Below, piece after piece: positions 21,732-32,985 of a stretch of DNA of 64,000 bases. Positions within the stretch are counted from its first letter, which is position 1, and every line of letters begins with the position of its first letter. Source of the DNA: Liolophura sinensis (Eukaryota; Mollusca; Polyplacophora; Chitonida; Chitonidae); assembly GCF_032854445.1 (NCBI RefSeq), contig NC_088307.1, positions 22,334,017 to 22,398,016 on the forward strand. Reading direction: 5' to 3'. Made by a program: the position numbers and the translations under genes. The notes beneath the pieces were generated by a model, which had not been told where the DNA came from, searched no databases, and saw nothing but the letters and a program-made list of their open reading frames with translations.

Positions 21732-22666
21732 TTTGCTGAACGTAAGAGATCACACATGAACTCTTTTTGTATTCTATTTGTGTTCGTTTGCTGAACTTGT
21801 CATATGAGCGCTTTGAGCACATCAATTCGTATTCGCAACTATGGGTAACGTTTGCATTTGTCGCCTTTCTTGAGTGCTATACGGCCTCCCCGCTGTTAAG
21901 AACAAAATTAGTTTCTTCAACGGATCGTTACATTAACTCCGTTACATAGCGACGACATTGCTGGGATTGCTGGCAAATGATCAGATCTCACCGGTGAAAT
22001 ACGGACTCTTGTGATGGCACTGGCTTTTATTATGATCATATTATTCAGTTAATTGCCATAGATGCCCTTGACTCCTTTGGAAAGACTTGCACTGAGGTCA
22101 ATTCTAAAGTGAAACTAGACGTTATAACCGTTTGTTCCTTATATAATGGTGGCTAAGTTTGCTGTTTCGAAATTTATTTGTAGTTCCTTCTAGTTGATCA
22201 GAGACGAAGGATATAACATCAAATGGAACAGAAACATAGAACATCAAAGCATGAGCGAATGGGCGCCCATTATATTTTATGCCTTGTAATTGTCATAAGT
22301 GGGACTTCACTGATTTCATAAGAGTCAGTAACGATTCCGTCCGTCACAAAGATTTCCCAGAACAGGCAGTGCCCGGGATAAACTAACAATTTGAATCAAC
22401 GAAAAGATGTGTAAACAGGCACACAGACACATAGACTGCCATGGTCCTGCCGACATTGACAGCGGGGAAATGCGAAGATTTCTTGTCCGAGACCGGAGTT
22501 AAGTGCATTCTTGTTGATCCAAAGGATAGTTTGCAGTTTTAAGAAACAGAGATCTTCCCTCTGTTAAGAATGTACACGGATACATACGTCGTAACATAGT
22601 TATTTGATTAAGGGCCCTGCTGACACTGGGAAAAAATTTGCACCTCCAAGACAGCGGTTGAGTTTC
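21732..22666. other. Unassigned DNA with an element C scrap
   Basis: A short element C piece lies at about 21968-22013 (gctggcaaatgatcagatct, caccggtgaaatacggactc). Nothing else is recognised. Confidence 0.45.
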
Positions 22667-22667
22667 A

Positions 22668-23447
22668 TCTGCTGGAGATAGTCTATTCGGTCAGTTTAAA
22701 ACTTTATCTGCTGGGAATAGTCCATTCGGTCAGTTAAAAAGTTCATCTGCTGGGGATAGTTCATTCGGTCAGATAGGAAGTTCATCTGTTGGGGATAGTC
22801 CATTCGGCTAGTTAGAAAGTTCATCTGCTGGGGACAGTTCATTTTGTCAGTTAGGATGTTCATCTGTTGGGGATAGTCCATTCGGTGAGTTAGAAAGTTC
22901 ATCTGCTGGGGATAGTTCATTAGGTCAGTTAGAATGTTCATCTGGTAGGGATAGTCCATTCGGTCAGTTAGAATGTTCATCTGCTTGGGATAGTCCATTC
23001 GGTCAGTTAGAATGTTCATCTGCTGGGGATAGTCCATTCTGTCAGTTAGAAAGTTCATCTGGTGGAATTAGTCCAATCGGTCAGTTAGAAAGTTCATCTG
23101 TTGGGAATAGCCCGTTCGGTCTGTTAGAAAGTTCATTTGCTGTGAATAGTCCATTCGGTCAGTTAGAAAGTTCATCTGGTGGGGATAGTTCATTCGGTCA
23201 GTTAGAATGAACATCTGTTGGGGATAGTCCATTCGGTCAGTTAGAAAGTTCATCTGCTGTGAATAGTCCATTCGGTCAGTTAGAAACTTCATCTGCTGGG
23301 GATAGTTCATTCTGTCAGTTAGGAAGTTCATCTGTTGGAGATAGTCCATTCGGTCAGTTAGAAACTTCATCTGCTTGGGATAGTTCGTTCGGTCAGTTAG
23401 AAAGTTCATCTGGTGGGGATAGTTCATTCGGTCAGTTAGAATGTTAA
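22668..23447. repeat. 39-bp tandem repeat, about 20 copies
   Basis: The unit, gttcatctgctggggatagt followed by ccattcggtcagttagaaa, repeats with substitutions but keeps 39 bp throughout. Being 13 codons long, it stays in frame: the plus strand reads a 13-residue unit of the type SSSAGDSPFGQLE, the minus strand MNFLTDRMDYPQQ. The plus frame has stops at 22809-22811 and 23208-23210, and the minus frame has one near 23063. The entry copy is also out of frame by one base. No start context, splice site or unique flanking exon is seen, so it is annotated as a minisatellite. Confidence 0.9.
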
Positions 23448-25311
23448 TAATGAACTTGTCTCTTGTACGATGTACAGAAAAACAAAAGAATTGTAACTAA
23501 TTCTATGGTTTCTTGTCACGTGACACCTAGATATACATGTATGACCGGTGAAAATCGGCCGGTGAATTTACCTCTGCTAGGGTTTCATTCTGATTCTTCA
23601 TGTCAAAATTTAAAAAGTGACATCGTACATATCTTCTCAAAACAAACGATTTTAAATAGCTGTTGAAAAGCCTTTGTGATACTCTGATGGACTGACATAC
23701 TGACGTACAAATATATAATCCGCTGGTCACCGGTTTTGAACTAATAATGTGTAAAGCAATACAAAAACATCGATACTCCAAGAATACAGTCACAAACCCA
23801 TCCAATCAATATATTCAGAAAACTGCAGGGAAAGTGAATGTTATAAATGCTAAAAACATATCATGATTCAATTATTTTAAATGTTAAACTGATGGTTATG
23901 CATTGTTGCAATGATTTTATACAGTTTATGTTTTCACACAATAAATCTAAACATAGTTCAATAATCGTCAATATGGCTACTTTAGTAAGGATTGTCATTA
24001 CAACGCTCAAAGTGAACCTAGAGACTGCCAAATACATAGAGACAATGATATGTGATTACTCCGTTATCACAGAAAAATATGTAAAAAATTCTATAAAGTT
24101 TGAAAGCCGAGAATATGAAGTTCAGCACTGGAGATGTCGCACTGTCGAGCAGCCATGTTGTAGTAGCCCTTATGAACTTGGCCAATCACTAGCGCTGAAA
24201 GCGTCACTTGATAATTAGTTGCCACGTCAAAAACCTATTGGCTATTGGTGTGGTTTCTCATGCTGGATAGACAGATACTGGTGAAATTAATTTTATTTTG
24301 CGGTTAGTTTAAGTGTTAAATTGCTGCATTTTGAACCACACGTTTATGAGCAGGGAACTGAGAACGGCTGCCCGTGTCACAGTACGTACATGTTGAGCAG
24401 GGTACTGTAGTAACTTGTTATTGTGAGCTGGCATGAAAACCGCCTCGGCTGTGTCATTGCTTGACGAAAAATATCATTCCAAAAGCTGAATAAAAGGGTC
24501 TGTTATCAATCAGAAGGTCCTGCTTTGTTCGGTAAATTCCCTGAAGTCGGTGCACCCAGCTCAGCCAAATGCTTACACCCATGCAGGATGAGGACGCTAA
24601 AACCGACGCTTGTGTCCACGAACATCGCCCTGAGCGAGCGGCAAACTAACAGAAACATCGGCCCTTTGAACATGGAACAGAGGCGATACTCTTTTATATC
24701 AGACGTTTTTGTTGTATTTTCTCATTGTCACGTTGTTTAACACCGATGGAACGGGAAAGCGCCTAGGTTTTGTGACGTCACTCTAGATAGCTATAACATG
24801 GCAAAATGGCGTCAAAAATTGGGTGGCTAGGTACTGACCATTGTTTGCTATTTATTTTGTTGATAAGCGGTGTAGAATTTTTTAAATATTAGAACAGTTC
24901 TGGAATACTATTTCATTAATTCAGGTGGCTTTATTTTCACTTTAATGTTACTATTACTTAAATAGTAATTTCGATATGAAAAATTTAATTGAATATGATT
25001 TACAACAATTCAGTGATGCTACTTACAATTTATTACACGACAAATGTCTAGAATTACTCAACGCATATCACCAAATCTTTGTTCACATTGGAATTAAATA
25101 ACACCGCCCGCGTCTTAGCGATTGAAAGTTAAGCGTCATAAAATAAACAACCGCCACATAAATAAAAATAGTCAACCACCACAGTCAACCACCACAAGCT
25201 GTCTGGGGACGAATCCAAAGTCAGAACACAAACTATTCAGCACGGTGAACGAAATTTTTAAGGGAAGATCAGGAACAGGAAAAAATACAGTAAACAAAAC
25301 GTAAACAAAAT
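23448..25311. other. Unassigned intergenic DNA
   Basis: An element C scrap is visible at 23540-23610 (gtatgaccggtgaaaatcgg, gggtttcattctgattc). A 123-codon plus frame (23847-24218) has no domain I recognise, no signal peptide and no supporting splice or polyadenylation context. The rest is anonymous. Confidence 0.45.
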
Positions 25312-25400
25312 TATCGCAAAAGTCAATTCCCAACACAACGTTCAACAGAAACCACCAAATTGCTGAGAAAGTACTGTTCTGTTCACATATTCAACGTGGG
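25312..25400 (-). repeat. PLE 3' tail fragment
   Basis: aagtcaattcccaacacaac, gttcaacagaaaccaccaaa and gcacatattcaacgtggg-like sequence match the reverse-strand tail, with an internal deletion. Confidence 0.5.
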
Positions 25401-25621
25401 TCTTGAATCTTATTCAAGACGATAGATATACAGCCCTAGCCAAGGATTTAGATAATCAAGAAGTGGGGTGCCAGAGATTCTAGATGCCCTGTCTGTATTC
25501 AATATAATTCTACTCATGGTAAAACGTGAGCACATGTCAGAGATGAACGTGTAATACTCGGGCATACTCTGCTTATTGACTTTCTTGAATCTGAGTCTGA
25601 TTGTACTGTTTTTATTTTCGG

Positions 25622-25622
25622 T

Positions 25623-25657
<35 letters not shown>

Positions 25658-25680
25658 CTTATTTATTTATTTATTTATTT
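25622..25680. repeat. (TTTA)n microsatellite
   Basis: About fourteen TTTA units with a single C interruption. It lies immediately beyond the 3' side of the possible minus-strand exon. Confidence 0.95.
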
Positions 25681-25682
25681 AC

Positions 25683-25880
25683 ATGTACGTTGCATGCGCT
25701 TCCGAATATTCCGGTAGTCAGATTACGGGTAGAGGCAACCGCATAGTCCAGATAAAACCATCTGCCTGTAGCACACATATTTGTGACACCTATATTTTCA
25801 ACTTCGAAGAATGATGTCAAACTGAACGTCATATTGGTTGGAGAGGAAGCAAGATACTCTAGACAAGTGACTATCCTTGG
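25683..25880 (-). CDS. Possible internal exon, CUB-like at best
   Basis: On the minus strand a pyrimidine-rich acceptor (tttctatatcccag) is followed by 198 bp of open frame that ends at a possible donor (CAT|gtaaat). The translation has well-spaced cysteines, several aromatic residues and a beta-sheet-like pattern (for example MTFSLTSFFEVEN, then RWFYLDYAV, then FGSAC). This loosely recalls the middle of a CUB domain. Neither flanking exon was found and the donor abuts a microsatellite. It could be one exon of a long-intron gene, a decayed exon, or chance. Confidence 0.2.
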
Positions 25881-25884
25881 CTGG

Positions 25885-26289
25885 GATATAGAAAGACCCT
25901 TGCTCTGCATACAGTGTATGTTATGGCATACGTCTCAGCAAACACCATAGTACACGTCAAATACTACAACATATGGTATGGCATCTGGTTGTGTAACGAG
26001 GTACGTTAGGTCAAGCTCGCAAATAACCCATATTGTTGGCTGTCTTAGGTAATTGTTTGTGGATTGGAAACGCAATAAAGTTCTAGAATTAGAACGTATC
26101 AGCTTTGATCAAAGCGAAGCCTCGTAAATGTTGTTACGTACATGTATACGGCGAGCTGACCAACGGCATGCTATAGATTACGTATAGATGATAATAATCC
26201 GTGCAGGAAGATCTTACCGTCAGAGAACAAACAGGGCGTTCAGATAAGCTGCAGTGACAAACAAGTGATCTTAGCAAACCCACTCAGGT
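25885..26289. other. Unassigned intergenic DNA
   Basis: No repeat family or motif recognised. If the candidate exon to its left is real, this would be its upstream intron. Confidence 0.4.
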
Positions 26290-26578
26290 CATCAGTGGCT
26301 GAGATACATAAACCAGACGAAGGGAGACCCAGGATCAAACCCAGGTCGGGATTTAAGACGTTACAGTAAGGAAACATATCTGGTTTTTCCGGTGTCATGT
26401 GACTGGATGAGGTGCCATGTTTGATGTCTTCGACATGATACTTTTGTGGCGGCAGCACTTTGGCGGAATGGACTCGTCCTGCCACAAGAAGACACAGTAT
26501 ATGATCACACGCCCAATTACTCCATATGACTGAAAAATTGTTAAATACGACGTTTAACCCGCAAGCATATACATACAT
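26290..26578 (+). repeat. SINE-B, degraded head
   Basis: ggagacccaggatcaaaccc, tggatgaggtgccatgtttg, atgatacttttgtggcggca, gcactttggcggaatggact, ccatatgactgaaaaattgt and acgacgtttaacccgcaagc appear in family order. Confidence 0.8.
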
Positions 26579-26663
26579 AGAATAGAAGACAGGTTTTTGA
26601 CCATTGGAGCCGTAATATCAAATTCATACCTTATCAGCTCGGCCACACTTTACATAATAAAAC

Positions 26664-26955
26664 GTGCTATGTTGGGGTAATGGATAGAGCGCCTTTTTGA
26701 TGAGCTCCGATCCGATCCGGGGTTCAATTCCGATCGGAGTCATACCTAACAAAGGTATACTTGGACCTATCTCACATAAGGACCTCGGGATAAGGGGAAT
26801 AGGCCAAGTTTTGGTTAGTATCAGTGTAATGTGACTGCTAGGCGCAGTTTCCGTTGTCTTCGGCATAGTGTTCTAGTGAAGCAAGTATGCCTGCTACAAG
26901 TAGACATCGTTGTGATATGACTAAAATAATACTGAAATTGACTTTGAACCACACA
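26664..26955 (+). repeat. SINE-B, second copy in a direct pair
   Basis: The head keeps A-box-like ggggtaatggatagagcgcc and B-box-like ggggttcaattccgatc, the best-preserved promoter boxes among the SINE-B copies here. The body (gtaatgtgactgctaggcgc, gtcttcggcatagtg) is diverged, and the tail is reduced to tgatatgactaaaataatac. Confidence 0.75.
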
Positions 26956-27287
26956 GCAATGTTACCTAAGGTTTCTTCGATAACCGGTAAGGTGGATTAA
27001 GTAATTGAATCCAACCAGAAACGGCCTCTTTTTCTGCCATTAACAACCTGAAATTCATGAAATCAGCATAATGATACTGAGCGTGCACAAATATCCTTTA
27101 TGATAACCCTTACTTCGATAAAAGTACAACTAACCCTTTAATGGGAAGGAACACACCGACGGACCTTGTTTATGTCTCGCTTTGTAACATTTCGTAAGAA
27201 CGTGTGTGTTTTGTTACTATTTCAAGTAACGTCATAAGTGGTTAGGTTTGCTACAAAAGCTACTGTCTGGAGGATATTGTATCAAAT
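26956..27287. other. Unassigned intergenic DNA
   Basis: Anonymous apart from a short caccggtt-like scrap near 26980. Confidence 0.4.
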
Positions 27288-27768
27288 TCCTTCACTTTTA
27301 CTCTCTGTGCTGTACATCTTAAACTGTATTGTATTTCTGCATAATCCAGGATTCTGTTTTTGGAGAAGAGAACGAAGGAGCGTGTAATTTGCTGCTATTT
27401 ATGCATTCACATGAACAGTAAGAATAAAACCCTGAGGTAAATTGACAAAAAGCCTTTTTTCACCGGTTACGTGTGACCATTTGCCAGCTATCATAATAGC
27501 TTCGTCACTCTGGTTTTACTCTCTGTGCTGTACGCCTTTGATTATAATGCATTACTGAATAAACCAGTATTCTGCTGATGGAGTGTGACGAAGAATCAGT
27601 GAGGCCTACATTGTTTTAATGTTACTGTATGTTAAATGTGATGACAATTCAGCAATTAACATCACTGCATTTCTTTTACCTAATTCTACTTAAGCCAGGG
27701 TGCTAGAGGGCGTTTGAACTGTTGCTGTTTATGTATTTACATCAACAGTTAGAACAAAACCCTGACCA
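27288..27768 (-). repeat. Element C cluster, three partial copies in a row
   Basis: The 5'-end block (tactctctgtgctgtac, reverse strand) occurs at 27300 and again at 27515. The core caccggttacgtgtgaccat is at 27461. The 3' block (tgttaaatgtgatgacaatt) and the gaacagttagaa-type block appear around both copies. All lie in the same orientation, so the cluster is head to tail. Confidence 0.7.
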
Positions 27769-28074
27769 AGAAAATTTCTATTCTGGACTTCTTTAATTAA
27801 AGATGGTTGCTTTTAAGTATACACTGAGTATGTTCTCTTTGGAGTAAAACGGGCAGAATGTCCAGAACATCTGCTTCATTATCAGGTTTAATTTGGTTTA
27901 ACTCCAAGATATTAGATGTGTGCATATCGTGACGAATAAAAGCATTGCCACGTTAAATACACGAAGAGTTGAAATCCAAACTAGTGAGATTAATTTTAGG
28001 CTGACAAGAACTTGTAAACTAACATGGTATAGGTTTTGCATTCTGATTACCTTTATGTGTGTGGATAATTCCTT
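27769..28074. other. Unassigned DNA
   Basis: Start of a 126-codon plus frame (27920-28300). Its second half lies in an old PLE tail, and the first half may be the 5' side of that tail (cf. aactaacatggtataggttt). Confidence 0.4.
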
Positions 28075-28240
28075 TGGTCTTTCCAGCAATATTGAAAAGA
28101 GTGGACTGCTTTTCTTTACAGTTCTTTCTTTGTATACTCTTTTAGTTTATTATTGGCAGGTAGGGAAATTTGCCTTGAGAAACTGGTCGTGCGATTATAA
28201 ACCTGAATTGTCTATCAGGCTTGACAATTGGTATAGGAAA
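28075..28240 (+). repeat. Old PLE 3' tail copy
   Basis: ctttccagcaatattgaaaa, gtggactgcttttc, ttcttt...tactctttta, gcgattataaacctgaattg and gacaattggtatag follow the family order with heavy divergence. This explains the open frame that spans it. Confidence 0.5.
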
Positions 28241-29036
28241 CCCGTCAAACGCTTCTTCTTACATTTCCTACAATTCTTAGAATACAGCTTGGAGAGATAA
28301 ACTATACTGTTAGAAGCATCTGGTCAATTCGTCCAAAGTTTAGTACAGACACACCCGACAAAAGTGCTTTGTCGTGCAATTGATAACATGATGGACACCT
28401 GCTTCTTCTACCCACATGTTATATGGTCAGCAGCACAGATATCTCACAAAACCATCTGTAACGTTAAACCATAAGTTATAAAAAGGCATTCGCAGGGGAG
28501 ATAATTATATGTGGGGGAACACGACCTCTCTATATTTAGCGTCTGGCGTCCCTCGACAGTAAGAGATTGTCAAACAAGACGTGAAACCAAAAGATTTTAT
28601 AATCGTGTTTCACCAAAGCATAGTTTATTTGGAATTCGGAAAATAGTAAGACAGTAACAATACTCTGTTGATATTTGATCACTGCGTGCGTGTTTCCTTG
28701 ACGTCTATTTCAAACTTTGGATCAGCAAACACTTTATGTTTCAGATTTACTTTTCGCAGATTAGAAAGCATCAGCGATAAATAAGATATTTTGATAGACG
28801 AATGAACAACACAACAACGATATACTATTTTAGTACATTGTAAGATTTTTACTACTACAAGATCGACATAAGCAATCCAACATGAAGTTGTGTGATGTAC
28901 TTACATACATAAGTAAGCTGAAATGTGAAATGACGACTGTATTCTAATCAGTAATCGTCATAGTAAACTATTGCCGCAGTGGTGTGGTTTACAATCATGT
29001 GGATCGAACATGAACAGTTCCCAACTGTTTTAAAAA
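28241..29036. other. Unassigned intergenic DNA
   Basis: No repeat or coding signal recognised. Confidence 0.45.
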
Positions 29037-29333
29037 CTAAACTTGCATCTTTTGGTGGTCAAAATTCTCAGAGTTGGGGTTAACAATTTCAGCGTCTAAA
29101 CGAGAAAACAATGAGAAAACAATATTCGTTTTGTACCGCGGACACACCAGTAAAATATGATGGATGGTCTCCTCAGCCTTACAAATATTGCACAGATCTG
29201 AATCGCTTAACTTGAATCTTTTTAAGCAGCTGTTTACTGGAGATGTCCCGACCGAAGTAGGAACACAAGACTTCTGTTTTTCTGAAAGAAAAGGGAAAAT
29301 GGAGGTTGTTATGAAGTTCAAAAAGAAGATCAA
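29037..29333 (-). pseudogene. LINE reverse transcriptase C-terminal relic
   Basis: The 98-codon minus frame contains SPVNSCLKRFKLSDSDLCNIC followed by ETIHHILLVCPRYK. The pattern C-x2-C-x5-ET-x2-HIL-x2-CP-x-Y, preceded by a short 'G-x-SP...L-RF' segment, is the zinc-finger-like C-terminal signature of non-LTR retrotransposon polyproteins of the Jockey/I/CR1 type. In a full element it follows the reverse transcriptase (and RNase H where present) and helps bind the template. Upstream, at positions above 29333, no reverse transcriptase motif is seen, so only the very end survives. The clade cannot be fixed from so short a piece. Confidence 0.6.
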
Positions 29334-30064
29334 AGAGGTGCTAAAAACTATTTTTTGTCTGAAGCGCCCGAAGTTTAAATGAGAATAACTTTACTTCATT
29401 TAACGCCTCGGATGTCGACAGTTTTACATTAGAAGTGTGTTGTGTGGAGTTATTATGATCGTATTATTCCAAACAACCACACATAAGTTTTTCATGCGGC
29501 TGGACGGAAAATATCACTCTTGGTTTTCTATTTCTTAATAATGTCCTAATATTTAATAGTGCTAAAAAATCTTCTCAGCTTTCTCCCTGGGGCTTTAAAC
29601 TCGTTTTCCAAAGGCCCCAACGGTCACTCCGAAATTAATTACCCTGCAACATTGACGTCGTAATGATAAAAGCGGTCGAAACAACACTGTCGGAGGAGAA
29701 GCTCAAATAAGGGCCGCAATTTCCCACCATTGACGGAAAATATTTATAAAATAGAGGGGTCAAGAAAAGATATAAAATAGGCATAAAATGATCAAAATCC
29801 TTTCTTTTTTTCCGTTCAAACAATAATATTTGTTTTACAGTTCGTTTTCATGATCGATTTAAAGAATGAGTAATAAAATCTTCTACAATAGTATGAAAAT
29901 TGTCCTCAAAGTCCCGCAAACGATTAGAATTCCCTACGAATTCACTGTCCAAGGCTGACATCCAATCAGCACCTCGTGTGTCCCGTGTTTAGGAGTTGCT
30001 CACCTGCACCAGGTGCCGTTCCTCACAAATCCGTCCACTTCAATGCCACAACATAGACATATCT
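29334..30064. other. Unassigned intergenic DNA
   Basis: Nothing recognised. No LINE coding could be traced upstream of the relic. Confidence 0.45.
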
Positions 30065-30290
30065 ATAAAGACTACAGAATAGAGAGTAAAACCAGAGCGG
30101 CTACGACAGTGTGATAATTGGCAAATAGTCACACGTAAGCGGTGAAGCACTGTTTCTTGCCCATCTACACAGTAGATGCTTTATTCTAGCCGTTCATGTA
30201 AATATTTCAATGGTACCAAATTATACGTCCTTGAGCACGGCATGGCTTAAGCAAAATTAGGTACAAAATATACTCAGTGACGTTAATTGC
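30065..30290 (+). repeat. Element C, near full length
   Basis: agagagtaaaaccagagcgg, cgacagtgtgataattggca, cacacgtaagcggtgaagca, gctttattctagccgttcat, gcatggcttaagcaaaatta and cagtgacgttaattgcag occur in family order. Confidence 0.8.
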
Positions 30291-30990
30291 AGATCGAGAA
30301 TATAATATATAAAAAGACAAATATAGAAAGTAATGTAAACTCATTAAACTCGACGTAAACATTCCGCAATACAGTTTCCTGGTGTTGTGTGAATGTATGT
30401 CGTACCACATTTCTCACAATGCCATGGACAACTTTGCTAATGTCGCTGACTGACTTTTTGTTCTCGATAAAATCAGACCAATGCCGTGTTTCCTACGTAC
30501 CTCGTTATTCGGAATACTATTTCAGTCACAATGGCTCTGGATGAAAACTTGTACACAAATAGCCATACACACACCAGTCTAAATGGCAGCAAGCGGCCGG
30601 TAGCTTTATGTTCCAATATTAGTAATTCTGCAGTCCTGGCTGGGTTTGCTCATCATCTGTCTTGAGGCTGTGCTTTTAGAGGTTATTCCAGGATATACTA
30701 AGTTATCGACACATCAGTTTACGCTTTTATAAAAATGAATTCTATCTTCAATGGCTTGTATTTAATTTTGAGGCAGCGTTATGTGTGCAGTAATGAGAGA
30801 CAAATAATGAATGGATCTACTGATATAGCTAAACGCCATGTTGGTAATATTTAAGCCATATCATGGCGAAGACAGACTATGATTTAAAGATTTAACACAG
30901 TTATCGCTTGGGGTAACTTCAAAATTTTAACTTGTGAATCATAGCAACAAATATTCATTAAGCACGGCTGCATTAGGCCTAGACAACAGG
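30291..30990. other. Unassigned intergenic DNA
   Basis: No repeat or coding signal recognised. Confidence 0.45.
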
Positions 30991-31108
30991 CTACAGTCTG
31001 GAGAGCCAAATCTGGCCAGCGACGTCAGTGTGCTGGTTGGCAAACACTCCCATGTAACCAGCTAAATTCGGTTTCTTTCCAGCTTACCTCAGTTAGGGTA
31101 TAAATAGT
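30991..31108 (+). repeat. Element C, diverged 5' part
   Basis: gtgctggttggcaaacactc, catgtaaccagctaaattcg and agcttacctcagttaggg give the family order at low identity. Confidence 0.5.
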
Positions 31109-31239
31109 TGCAACGATCGTTTCGACAATATATTGACAGTTAATTAGAAGTGGTTAGATCAGCTAGTTTTAAGAGATGAACCAATGCTGAGGTACTCGTC
31201 TGTTGATTTTGTTGCATCCAGTTTCAGGAACCTTTCAGC

Positions 31240-31340
31240 CTCCGGATAGTCGTGGGTTTCCCCCGCCATAATTCTCACCTCCGACCTATATATGAAATAT
31301 TCTTGAATACGGTGTGAAACAGCAATCAAAGAAACAAACA
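31240..31340 (+). repeat. SINE-A 3' fragment
   Basis: ggatagtcgtgggtttcccc, tatgaaatattcttgaatac and ggtgtgaaacagcaatcaaa identify a 5'-truncated, diverged copy. Confidence 0.65.
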
Positions 31341-31429
31341 TTTTTATTTCTCTGGGAATCCAAATGGTGCTACCAGAATCCAGACGTTGAATCAGATATT
31401 CGGATAACCATTATTTGTCAATAATGGCG

Positions 31430-31555
31430 TGACCAATTTCAAAAACAACGTTCAGACTAAACAAGCAAAGAAGTAAGAAAGTATAAAAAGTAAAAAGTTG
31501 AAGCAAGTGAAGTCGTCAACAGTTTTAATGATGACGGAAAGACGCAAAAAATGTC
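31430..31555 (-). repeat. PLE 3' tail fragment
   Basis: gaccaatttcaaaaacaacg, aagaagtaagaaagtataaa and gtcgtcaacagttttaatga match the reverse-strand tail. Confidence 0.6.
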
Positions 31556-31624
31556 AGGCGAATACAATTAAATCATTATCTAACTCGTTACCAGGCTAGT
31601 TAATAACTTGTCTTCCAGCAAATT

Positions 31625-31898
31625 GGGAGCCTCCGTGGCTCAGTTACTTAGCGCGCTAGCGCAGCACAATGACTCAGGAGTCCCTTACAAATGCAGTCGC
31701 TGTGAGTTCAAGTCCAGCTCAAGCTGGTTTCCTCTCCGGCCGTACGTGGGAAGGTTTGTCAGCAACCTGCGGATGGTCGTGGGTTTCCCCCGGACTCTGC
31801 CCGGTTTCCTCCCACCACAATGCTGGCCGCCGTCGTATAAGTGAAATATTCTTGAGTACGGCGTAAAACACCAATCAAATAAACAAATAAACATATCA
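31625..31898 (+). repeat. Intact SINE-A with 8-bp target duplication
   Basis: The full element runs from gggagcctccgtggctcagt to the (aaataaac)n tail. The head carries an A-box-like tggctcagttacttagcgcg and a B box (gttcaagtcc) of RNA polymerase III type. The body includes gtacgtgggaaggtttgtca and cggatggtcgtgggtttccc, and the tail is ttgagtacggcgtaaaacac. AGCAAATT occurs at 31617-31624 and again at 31899-31906, a target-site duplication as left by LINE-driven retroposition. This is the best reference copy of the family here. Confidence 0.9.
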
Positions 31899-32126
31899 AG
31901 CAAATTATTATCTCAGTTGCACTTTATAACAACTATTCAAATATGTTACCTGGCAGTTTTGATCAGCACGTTAATTTTAAACGCCCACAAAGCGTGGCGC
32001 CATGTTACACCTGTCTGTATGATTAATTTCTTCCACCATCGTTCTGCATTCAAGGCATAACGTCTTCAGAGCAGGTATAAAACATCACCCCATTCATAAT
32101 TTGGTTCACAAATGAGGTGTCACTAC

Positions 32127-32248
32127 ACTACACCATGGAGAGTAAACCCAGAGCGTGAGGACTGGAAATTGGCCAGGTGTCAAATTGGTCAACTTCTCAA
32201 ATTAACTCAGTAAAAGCTTTATCCGAACTGCTCATGTAAATGATTATA
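32127..32248 (+). repeat. Element C, partial, first of a tandem pair
   Basis: ccatggagagtaaacccaga, aattaactcagtaaaagctt and gaactgctcatgtaaatgat are recognisable. The preceding ttggttcacaaatgaggt is repeated ahead of the next copy. Confidence 0.55.
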
Positions 32249-32400
32249 CAATAATAACTCATACACTCAAAGCTTGATTCAAATTTCTTTTCTCACCATA
32301 ATGTCTTCAGTTCAGACCTAGCTGGCTCAGTGATATAAAGCGTCAACCCGATCAAAACTTGGTTCACAAGTGAGGTAACATTGCCAAAAAAAAACAAAAA

Positions 32401-32512
32401 ACTACAGCATGGAGAATAAAACCAGAGCGGCGATGATAGTGTCAGAATTGAAAATTGGTGAGGTGGAACCCGGCTTCTTGTCAAATTACCTCCGTTAGGA
32501 GGAAGCTGTCTG
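32401..32512 (+). repeat. Element C, partial, second of a tandem pair
   Basis: gcatggagaataaaaccaga, ggcttcttgtcaaattacct and a preceding ttggttcacaagtgaggt show that a block of about 265 bp, flank included, was duplicated. Confidence 0.55.
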
Positions 32513-32892
32513 GCTTCCTCCATGTCATTGCAGGGAGTGACTGCCAGATCTGACTTCACTTAGATTGTGTAATTATTTCATGCGGCCAGATGTAGAAAAC
32601 CGTTTACTAAGTTGTTTAATTAACAAATACTGACAGTATTTGGAAATGACTATCAGAGATTCTAGTTCTGCAAAATTGGCTTCGATCATACCGCGTTTCC
32701 AGTCACACATGTATTGCTGACAGTTAGGTGCCTGACTATGATGTCGCTGGATCAAAACCCAGAGTGGCCTTAGGCAATTTTTTGAGTACTAGAATTTATA
32801 CCATACCCGGAAAATGTCAATAAAGAATGCCTGTGAAGGTATTGTGTGCTTGGTGAACTAAGCCTTCGATGCTGTTCCATTAATTCTATTTA
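32513..32892. other. Unassigned DNA
   Basis: Nothing recognised. Confidence 0.4.
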
Positions 32893-32985
32893 TATTTATT
32901 CATTTGATTGGTGTTTTACGCCGTAATCAAGAACAGTTCACTTATACGACTGTGACCAGCATCATGATAGGAGGAAACCGAGATT
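32893..32985 (-). repeat. SINE-A 3' fragment
   Basis: tcatttgattggtgttttac, gccgtaatcaagaacagttc and gaccagcatcatgataggag identify a 3'-end fragment. Confidence 0.75.

Noticed and set aside
23847-24218. 123-codon plus-strand open frame
   Set aside because: No domain, signal peptide, splice context or repeat origin could be identified; such length is not rare in 64 kb of two-strand sequence.
27920-28300. 126-codon plus-strand open frame
   Set aside because: It overlaps a diverged copy of the PLE tail.
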